DNA of 5,664 bases. It comes from Actinomycetota bacterium (GTDB lineage: Bacteria > Actinomycetota > Actinomycetes > Actinomycetales > Microbacteriaceae). The position numbers and the translations under genes are program-made. The DNA lies in contig WLES01000066.1 in assembly GCA_009704155.1 (NCBI GenBank), positions 1 through 5,664 on the forward strand, written 5' to 3'. Positions 1 to 5,664 of the stretch are shown piece after piece (positions within the stretch are counted from its first letter, which is position 1; each line of letters starts with the position of its first letter). The notes beneath the pieces were generated by a model. That model made no database searches, had not been told where the DNA came from, and was given only the letters and a program-made list of their open reading frames with translations.

Positions 1-1945
1 AAGAACCGCAACGCGCGGCTTGCTTCGCTGGTTTAAAGATGACGGCACTCCCCGCGGCAAGTGCGGCGAGAGTCGAACCAGCGGGAATCGCGATGGGGAA
101 GTTCCACGGTGGCGTGACGACGGTCACGTTGACGGGGTGGAACTCGGCTCCGTTAATCGTGTCCAGCTCGCCTGCCCGTTCTGCGTAATAGCGGGCGAAG
201 TCAATTGCCTCTGAGATTTCGGGGTCGGCTTGCTCAATTGTCTTACCGGTCTCGCTCATCGCTACTTCGACAAGTTGAGCGCGGTGTGACTCAAGAGCAT
301 CTGCCGCACGATGCAGAATCTGTGCCCGCTCCGCTGCCGGTCGGCGTCCCCACTCCCGACCTCCGTTGACCGCTTCGGCGATGACCGCATTGAGTGCGGC
401 GGAGCTGGTGATGGAAGCGGCTTGGGCATCGGCCACACCGAGAGTCGAGTGCTGTGCAGCGGCAATGATTGCCGAGCCCCACTGGCGGTTCGCGGCGATC
501 GACGGGTCCGTGTCAGACGCGTTGTCAAACGTACCTGTGGCGATTGCTTTTCGAGCTGCGGTGCGGTTCGGGCTGGGAATCGACGCATCAAGGTCGCGGA
601 CGGACGCCACGAAGCGGTCGTGTTCGCGGTCAAAAAACTCAGAGTTGTCGAGTTCGAAAACTGCTGACATAAAGTTGTCGCTGCTCGCTCCTTCGTCGAG
701 CCGTCGAATCAAGTAGGCGATGGCGACATCGAACTCGGCTGGGTGGACGACCGGGGTGTATAACAGGAGTCCTCCTGTTGTCTCACGAACAGCCTCGGCT
801 TGGCTTTCCGCCATCCCGAGCAGCATCTCGAATTCGATCCCGTCCCGCACGCCACGTCGCCCAGCTAGCGCCCAGGCAAAAGCGATGTCAAAGAGGTTGT
901 GACCGGCAACACCAATTCGAACGTTGTCGATTCGGTCTGGCGTGAACGCGTAATTCACGACTCTCTTGTAGTTCGTGTCAGCCTCTTGTTTTGAGCGAAC
1001 AGTTGCCAATTCCCAACCGTGAAGTTCGGCGTCGATTCGTTCCATGGGAAGGTTTGCGCCCTTGACGATACGCACCTTGATGGCGGCGCCGCCTCGCGAA
1101 CGCCGCTTGTGTGACCACTCCTGCAGCGTGATCATTGCGCCGAGCGCATCGGGCAGATATGCCTGCAACACAATTCCCGCTTCAAGGTCGAGGAACTCAT
1201 CGCGATCGAGGATTTGCTGGAATACCGCGATTGTCATGTCGAGATCGTGGTACTCCTCCATGTCGAGGTTGATGAATTTGCGGTTCTCCGAGGCATGTGC
1301 GAGTCGATAGAGCGGGAGTAGCGATTCAACGACGTGCGCGACCGCTTCATCAAATGCCCAGGGGGAATGGGGTGACACAGCGGACGACACCTTGACCGAC
1401 ACGTAATCGACGTCGTCCCGACCGAGAAGTTCGAGCGTGCCAGCGAGTCGCTTCGCTGCTTCACGCGGGCCGAGCACCGCTTCACCCAGGAGGTTGATGT
1501 TGAGGTCGGCTCCGCGCGCTCGGATTGCGCTCAGCTTGGAACCAAGTCGCTTGGGGGACGCGTCGATCACGAGGTGACGAACCATTGTGCGCAGCACGGT
1601 GCGGGCGATGGGGACAACAATTCCGGGGAACCAGCGCGAGAACACTCCGCCCAGGTGGATGAGGCCTCGAAGAATAGCTGGCAGGAATGCCGGTGTGTAC
1701 CGAGTAACTGCTCGGAGATTCTGGGCGGCGACCTTCAACGATTCGGGGCGAACAACCCCGTCAACAAACCCGACGGCAAAAGCTAGGCCATTCGGGTCAC
1801 TGAGCAACCCAGCGAGGCGCTCCGATGCGACGGAGGGAGGAATCGTCGCCGATTTGCTAATCCACTCATTCACCTGTTCGATCGATTCGCGAATCAGTTC
1901 CTCGCGATTCTCAATCTCGGGAATTGCAGTGAACGGGCTCGTCAC
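1..1945 (-). CDS. putA: Bifunctional proline dehydrogenase / L-glutamate gamma-semialdehyde dehydrogenase PutA, N-terminal 648 codons (3' end beyond window)
   Basis: PutA oxidises proline to pyrroline-5-carboxylate with FAD, then oxidises the hydrolysed semialdehyde to glutamate with NAD+, at the membrane or in the cytosol. I translated the minus strand from GTG at 1945 and found no in-frame stop down to position 2. Proline dehydrogenase barrel, about residues 145-430: INLLGEAVLG as an early strand, VSVKVSS with K185 (like the conserved barrel lysine of E. coli PutA), DMEEYHD from D228, VKGANLP with K295, Y396 in LLLYTPVV, and the proline-carboxylate-binding pair R414-R415 in YLIRRLDEG. Aldehyde dehydrogenase domain, from about residue 460: ETGKT at 565-569, PPWNFP with the oxyanion-type N615, and the cofactor-binding K638 in VIFKPAKQ. 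The catalytic cysteine lies beyond the left edge. The N terminus has no ribbon-helix-helix domain, so this enzyme is not predicted to repress its own gene as E. coli PutA does. The start is supported by AGGAG seven bases upstream. It is transcribed divergently from the transporter gene. Confidence 0.93.
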   Translation of the reverse strand, partial: MTSPFTAIPEIENREELIRESIEQVNEWISKSATIPPSVASERLAGLLSDPNGLAFAVGFVDGVVRPESLKVAAQNLRAVTRYTPAFLPAILRGLIHLGGVFSRWFPGIVVPIARTVLRTMVRHLVIDASPKRLGSKLSAIRARGADLNINLLGEAVLGPREAAKRLAGTLELLGRDDVDYVSVKVSSAVSPHSPWAFDEAVAHVVESLLPLYRLAHASENRKFINLDMEEYHDLDMTIAVFQQILDRDEFLDLEAGIVLQAYLPDALGAMITLQEWSHKRRSRGGAAIKVRIVKGANLPMERIDAELHGWELATVRSKQEADTNYKRVVNYAFTPDRIDNVRIGVAGHNLFDIAFAWALAGRRGVRDGIEFEMLLGMAESQAEAVRETTGGLLLYTPVVHPAEFDVAIAYLIRRLDEGASSDNFMSAVFELDNSEFFDREHDRFVASVRDLDASIPSPNRTAARKAIATGTFDNASDTDPSIAANRQWGSAIIAAAQHSTLGVADAQAASITSSAALNAVIAEAVNGGREWGRRPAAERAQILHRAADALESHRAQLVEVAMSETGKTIEQADPEISEAIDFARYYAERAGELDTINGAEFHPVNVTVVTPPWNFPIAIPAGSTLAALAAGSAVIFKPAKQAARCGS

Positions 1946-1952
1946 GAAAGGT

Positions 1953-1957
1953 CTCCT
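1953..1957 (-). promoter_or_regulatory. Ribosome binding site of putA
   Basis: On the minus strand AGGAG lies seven bases before the GTG at 1945-1943. It is the best Shine-Dalgarno match near the 5' end and fixes the GTG as the start. No in-frame ATG competes close by. Confidence 0.75.
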
Positions 1958-1964
1958 AGCTGAA

Positions 1965-1978
1965 GGCAATCTATTGCC
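1965..1978. promoter_or_regulatory. Perfect dyad GGCAAT-CT-ATTGCC upstream of putA, candidate operator
   Basis: Two perfect 6-base inverted arms are separated by two bases, 20 bases before the putA start codon. On the minus strand the centre reads AATAGATT, and TAGATT matches four of six bases of a -10 box, so the dyad may overlap the putA promoter; no convincing -35 was found. The symmetry and placement fit a dimeric repressor or activator site (inference). Since this PutA lacks its own DNA-binding domain, a separate regulator would be expected. A 2-base loop makes an RNA role less likely than a DNA-binding role. Confidence 0.45.
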
Positions 1979-1980
1979 AC

Positions 1981-2022
1981 GAGCCTACGCCACGGTGAGG
2001 CACCGTGCTCGGGAGTAGGCTC
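1981..2022. promoter_or_regulatory. Nested inverted repeat / stem-loop between putA and the transporter gene
   Basis: The outer arms GAGCCTAC (1981-1988) and GTAGGCTC (2015-2022) are perfect 8-base complements. Inside lie the perfect 7-base arms CACGGTG (1991-1997) and CACCGTG (2001-2007) around the triplet AGG. The interior is asymmetric: two unpaired bases on the left and seven (CTCGGGA) on the right. The structure ends five bases before the GTG start of the transporter and holds its only purine-rich Shine-Dalgarno-like stretch, GGGAG at 2011-2015. It could be one or two DNA operators, or a leader hairpin controlling translation of the transporter. The sequence alone does not decide between these. 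Confidence 0.55.
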
Positions 2023-2027
2023 AAGCA

Positions 2028-3260
2028 GTGACGGTGATTTCGCGCGAACGGCAAACTGAGGTTCAGCGTTCACTCGTCGTCGTTTTCCTCCTCCAGGGTT
2101 TCATCGCGGCAGCTCTCATTCCGCGCGTCCCCGACATCATCGACAACATCGGTGTCAGTTTCGCGGAGTGGGGTGTCATCTCCGCTTTCGGAACGATCGG
2201 TGCCGCCGCCGGACTTTTCGTTGCCAATCGTGCGATTGAACGATACGGCGTGCGAACAACAACAATCGTGTCGCTCAGTTCCGTGGGGATTTCGAACGCG
2301 TCGCTGGGGTGGCTGACTGACTCAACTCTGTACTTCGTCATCAACAGTGCAATGGCCCTCGCACTCAGTGTCTTCGTGATCGCCGTCAACTCGCAGACTG
2401 TTGTGCTTCAAACGTTGAGCGGGCGCGTAATCATTGGGCGATTCCATGCAGCGTGGTCGGCCGGCGCCGCCTCCTCCGCTGCGCTGTCAGGTTTCCTCGC
2501 GAATCTCCTTCCCGTCGGAATTCATCTGACGCTCTTTTCCGCCGTTGGGCTTGGCGTCTTTTTCCTTGTCGTTCCTCGACTGCTCAGCCGCGACGAGGAG
2601 CGAATCGCTGAAGGCAAATCGGGCGAGGTAGCTGTGGCCTGGCGATTAATGCCCAAACGTGTCTACCTGTTGGGGGTCGGACTCGCTTTTGGTGTGTTCC
2701 CCGAAGCCGCGCTGTGGGATTGGAGTTCCGTCTACGGGCGCGACGCCCTCGGGTTTGATCCGGCGCGCGCGGCGGTTCCTTATGCGAGTTTCGCTGTCGC
2801 AATGATTGTTGGCCGAGTACTCATCGACGTGGTCGGTAAGAGGGTTCACGTCAGCCTTCAAGCAGCAGTCGGCGGCGTGCTGGCCGCAGTCGCAATGACG
2901 CTGAGCATTCTCATCGGTCCGGCAGCGATTGCCCAAAACGAAGGTGTCGGGCTCGTCCTCGTTGGGTTCCTGTGGGCGCTCGCCGGCTTGGGCACGGCGT
3001 CAATGGCTCCGTCGTTCTTGTCTTCGGCGGCGATTGTGTCGGGAATGTCGGCCGCGGCCGCACTGACACGGATGAGTGTGATGCAAACCATCGTGATTAT
3101 TGCCTTGAAGTTCGCAATGGGCGCATCTGCCGAAACCGCTGGAGTCGAGGTGTCGATGTGGCTCACGGTTGTGGCGTGGATTGCGGCGAGCGTCGTCGCA
3201 TTCATCGTGTTGCGGTTGTCGCGCCGGCATCACGCCACCACTCACGTCAGTTCGAACTGA
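2028..3260 (+). CDS. Major facilitator superfamily transporter, YbjJ/fucose-permease-like
   Basis: A 410-residue integral membrane carrier, the usual size for this superfamily, with about twelve hydrophobic segments. By eye these lie near residues 14-34, 46-66, 77-97, 100-124, 139-160, 163-185, 208-230, 245-265, 276-298, 305-330, 340-365 and 374-398, with a charged loop (SRDEERIAEGKSGE) between the two six-helix halves. The loop after helix 2 reads NRAIERYGVR, a degenerate form of the superfamily loop motif. In the second half, EAALWDWSSVYGRDALG followed by ASFAVAMIVGR resembles the conserved DWS-type block of YbjJ-like carriers, and FHAAWSAGAASSAALSG resembles their helix-5 motif. The substrate cannot be predicted; sugars, small metabolites and drugs are all handled by relatives. 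The start is GTG at 2028, with an in-frame GTG at 2034 as alternative. No well-spaced Shine-Dalgarno is present; GGGAG ends 12 bases upstream, inside a stem-loop. The tail is basic and hydrophilic (RLSRRHH). Confidence 0.87.
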   Translation: MTVISRERQTEVQRSLVVVFLLQGFIAAALIPRVPDIIDNIGVSFAEWGVISAFGTIGAAAGLFVANRAIERYGVRTTTIVSLSSVGISNASLGWLTDSTLYFVINSAMALALSVFVIAVNSQTVVLQTLSGRVIIGRFHAAWSAGAASSAALSGFLANLLPVGIHLTLFSAVGLGVFFLVVPRLLSRDEERIAEGKSGEVAVAWRLMPKRVYLLGVGLAFGVFPEAALWDWSSVYGRDALGFDPARAAVPYASFAVAMIVGRVLIDVVGKRVHVSLQAAVGGVLAAVAMTLSILIGPAAIAQNEGVGLVLVGFLWALAGLGTASMAPSFLSSAAIVSGMSAAAALTRMSVMQTIVIIALKFAMGASAETAGVEVSMWLTVVAWIAASVVAFIVLRLSRRHHATTHVSSN

Positions 3261-3314
3261 CCCCAACAGCTCGCCTTCGCTGAGAACAATGCAGCGTTTA
3301 TTCTCAATCTGCGC

Positions 3315-3320
3315 TAATAT
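3315..3320 (+). promoter_or_regulatory. Possible -10 box (TAATAT) for the surface-protein gene
   Basis: TAATAT matches four of six bases of TATAAT and sits in the most AT-rich part of the gap. It would give a leader of roughly 35-40 bases before the TTG start. I found no good -35 hexamer at 16-18 bases upstream, so this is only a weak candidate. Confidence 0.3.
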
Positions 3321-3349
3321 TGTCATCGTCAATAACACAACTCTCCTTT

Positions 3350-3356
3350 GGAAGGG
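3350..3356 (+). promoter_or_regulatory. Ribosome binding site (GGAAGGG) that decides a TTG start
   Basis: The purine-rich GGAAGGG ends seven bases before TTG at 3364. The in-frame ATG at 3289 has no comparable site upstream. Choosing TTG also places the Arg-Lys pair and hydrophobic core of the signal peptide directly at the N terminus. CCTT at 3345-3348 could pair with AAGG at 3352-3355, which might partly mask the site. Confidence 0.65.
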
Positions 3357-3363
3357 AACAGCT

Positions 3364-4467
3364 TTGCGTAAACTATTTTTCTCAGCAATAGCGGCTGGCG
3401 CTGCACTCTCAGTTGCGATTGCCTCACCCGCGTCGGCCGCTTACACAGGTCCGGCGAGCTGGAACACGGCAGGTTTGAAGCCTGTAATCGTCGAGACCGG
3501 TCAGTACGCGTGGTCAATCGACGGCCTCGGAACGCTTGACGGTACGGGCAACATCCAGGTTGAAAAACCGGCAGGTGGCACAGTTCACAAGGCATATTTT
3601 GTAGCCGCCCAGGTCCAAGACGGCAGCAAACCAACGCTTAACACTCCGTCGAGCATTTTGCTTAACGGTTCTGCTGTGACCTTCCAGTATGAATCACTCA
3701 ACGCGAGCGGTGACGACAGTAACGCTTTCAATAACTATTTTGCAGACGTCACGTCACTTGTTTCGTCGACGATTGACGGGCAGTCCGCCGGAGTCAACAA
3801 CATCACCGTTGACGAGGGTGGACTTGACGTTGAGGGGACCGCCCTTGTGGTGTTATTCAACGATTCGACCGTGGATGTTGCGACCGTAGTCCTTGCATTC
3901 GGAAACTCAAGCCCGAGCGGTGACTCATTTACGTTGGCGTTCAATGCGCTGAGTGCCCCTCAAACGCAAGACCTTCAAATGTCGGTGGGGATTTCTTACT
4001 CGTACAACCTTGATGGCGACAGTCGTGATGGGTGGCAGTCCTCGTCAATCTACGTCAATGACACTCTCATGACGGACATTGCCGGTTCGTTCGATGACTG
4101 TGAAGAGGCAGATCAGGAAACCGATTGCAATGACGGGGCACTGTTGACTGTGGGTGGGGTGGGTGGCGCCACCACGAACCCGACAATTCCAAGTTCGGAC
4201 ACATGGTCGCAGGCTGCAGATGACGAGCTTTATAGCTTGACACCATTCGTCGAGGTTGGAGACACGTCGATTACCGTCAAGACATCGAACCCGTCGTCAG
4301 ATGACAACATCTTCCTTGACGCTTTCTACCTCAAGCACATCGTTGCGACAGTAGACGACGGTCTTGCTGACACTGGGTTTGACCCTTCGTCAAGCGCTCT
4401 TGGAGCTTTTGCGGTTCTCAGTGCCGGTGTTGCTTCGGTTGTAGTGGCCCGCCGCCGCAAGGCATAG
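3364..4467 (+). CDS. Secreted LAXTG-type sortase-anchored surface protein of unknown function
   Basis: A protein of 367 residues starting at TTG. The N terminus is a classic Sec signal peptide: RK at 2-3, a hydrophobic core over 4-20, and SPASA followed by cleavage after A25. The C terminus is a cell-wall sorting signal: LADTG at 334-338, a hydrophobic segment at about 343-361, then the basic tail RRRKA. LAXTG is the motif processed by class E sortases, so the mature protein is predicted to be covalently attached to the cell wall. The roughly 310-residue mature part is rich in Ser, Thr, Asp, Asn and Gly and alternates short beta-type stretches, suggesting beta-sandwich domains. Phrases such as KAYFVAAQV, ILLNGSAVTF, YFADVTSLV and GTALVVLFND recall beta-rich extracellular repeat domains, but I cannot name a family with confidence. 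Two features stand out: an acidic DGDSRDG loop at 217-223 and a cysteine pair, C246 and C255, in an acidic loop. No sortase or pilin partner gene is visible nearby, so this looks like a single-gene unit. Confidence 0.85.
   Translation: MRKLFFSAIAAGAALSVAIASPASAAYTGPASWNTAGLKPVIVETGQYAWSIDGLGTLDGTGNIQVEKPAGGTVHKAYFVAAQVQDGSKPTLNTPSSILLNGSAVTFQYESLNASGDDSNAFNNYFADVTSLVSSTIDGQSAGVNNITVDEGGLDVEGTALVVLFNDSTVDVATVVLAFGNSSPSGDSFTLAFNALSAPQTQDLQMSVGISYSYNLDGDSRDGWQSSSIYVNDTLMTDIAGSFDDCEEADQETDCNDGALLTVGGVGGATTNPTIPSSDTWSQAADDELYSLTPFVEVGDTSITVKTSNPSSDDNIFLDAFYLKHIVATVDDGLADTGFDPSSSALGAFAVLSAGVASVVVARRRKA
4353..4467 (+). other. C-terminal cell-wall sorting signal (LADTG, membrane segment, basic tail)
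   Basis: Codons 334-338 read LADTG, followed by FDPSSS, about 19 mostly hydrophobic residues (ALGAFAVLSAGVASVVVA), and RRRKA at the very end. The order motif, helix, positive tail is what sortases require; cleavage would fall between T337 and G338. The alanine at position 2 departs from the LPXTG of housekeeping class A substrates and points to class E (known for the family, not shown here). Confidence 0.82.
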
Positions 4468-4482
4468 GCAGTAACAGTCACT

Positions 4483-4520
4483 AATTGGTCCTCGTCGCGA
4501 CTAAGCGGCGAGGACCAATT
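4483..4520. terminator. Strong hairpin terminator between convergent genes, probably bidirectional
   Basis: AATTGGTCCTCGTCGC (4483-4498) pairs with GCGGCGAGGACCAATT (4505-4520) over 16 positions, with one G-T pair and a 6-base loop, GACTAA. It begins 15 bases after the surface-protein stop and lies 70 bases past the argG stop, so it can serve both genes. The T-tract is short on either strand (the stem itself supplies AATT ends), so it is a strong hairpin but not a textbook intrinsic terminator. Confidence 0.8.
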
Positions 4521-4535
4521 TGTCGTCCACGACAA
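4520..4535. repeat. Small dyad TTGTCGT-CC-ACGACAA abutting the terminator
   Basis: Two perfect 7-base arms flank CC; the first base of the dyad is the last base of the preceding hairpin. Transcripts leaving argG would meet this dyad before the large hairpin. It may be an accessory part of the terminator or a protein-binding site; nothing decides between these. Confidence 0.4.
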
Positions 4536-4590
4536 GTCGGTTGTAGCACCTGAAAATACTGGGCTGGGCATCGCCTCGTGCTGCTCGGGA

Positions 4591-5664
<1,074 letters not shown>

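Larger units (their letters stand above)
3261..3363. other. Intergenic gap between transporter and surface-protein genes
   Basis: This stretch of 103 bases is AT-rich in its second half. It holds no convincing terminator for the transporter: only CAGC/GCTG arms with an 8-base loop at 3267-3282, too weak to call and without a T-tract. The rest appears to be the promoter and leader of the downstream gene. Confidence 0.6.
4468..4590. other. Convergent intergenic region
   Basis: These 123 bases separate two facing stop codons. They contain the large hairpin and the abutting small dyad. From 4536 to 4590 I see no further repeat, promoter or reading frame. Confidence 0.7.

Noticed and set aside
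262..716. Several open frames of 60-125 codons on both strands between 20 and 2018
   Set aside because: All lie inside the continuous putA frame, whose proline dehydrogenase and aldehyde dehydrogenase motifs occur in the expected order; these frames are out-of-phase shadows.
2063..3205. Minus-strand frames opposite the transporter gene
   Set aside because: They are low-complexity antisense translations without start context or motifs, opposite a clear 12-helix membrane protein.
3267..3282. Weak inverted repeat CAGC/GCTG as a transporter terminator
   Set aside because: There are only four base pairs around an 8-base loop with no T-tract; this is expected by chance.
3169..3363. N-terminal extension of the surface-protein frame into the transporter gene
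   Set aside because: The extension overlaps the transporter coding region, lacks a ribosome binding site and would bury the signal peptide.

Overview
The window is chromosomal DNA from an actinobacterium, most likely of the family Microbacteriaceae. Three things suggest this. The argininosuccinate synthase is the long, E. coli-like subtype; I recall this subtype from Microbacteriaceae, while many other actinobacteria carry the short one. The proline-catabolic enzyme is a PutA without an N-terminal DNA-binding domain. There is also a secreted protein with an LAXTG-type sorting signal, the motif linked to class E sortases of Gram-positive, mostly high-GC bacteria. GC content looks moderate by eye (not counted), which would fit lower-GC aquatic members of the family, but that placement is a guess.

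Layout. Positions 1-1945 (minus strand) hold the N-terminal 648 codons of bifunctional proline dehydrogenase / glutamate-semialdehyde dehydrogenase (putA), which runs off the left edge. Positions 1946-2027 are a short divergent intergenic region carrying two separate dyads, one of them a nested stem-loop. Positions 2028-3260 (plus) encode a 12-helix major facilitator transporter resembling the YbjJ/fucose-permease branch. After a 103-base gap with an AT-rich putative promoter, 3364-4467 (plus) encodes a secreted, probably sortase-anchored surface protein of unknown function that starts at TTG. A strong 16-bp inverted repeat at 4483-4520, followed by a second small dyad, separates it from the convergent argG gene at 4591-5664 (minus), whose N-terminal part lies beyond the right edge.

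Function. PutA oxidises proline to glutamate and ArgG makes argininosuccinate for arginine synthesis. Both belong to glutamate/arginine-family amino acid metabolism, but they sit in separate transcription units and nothing here shows co-regulation. The transporter shares a divergent promoter region with putA, so shared control is possible, but its substrate cannot be read from the sequence. No mobile element, CRISPR array, tRNA or rRNA was found. The genes are intact apart from the two cut by the window edges. I see no clear new multi-gene system; the most interesting items are the structured putA/transporter intergenic region and the uncharacterised surface protein.
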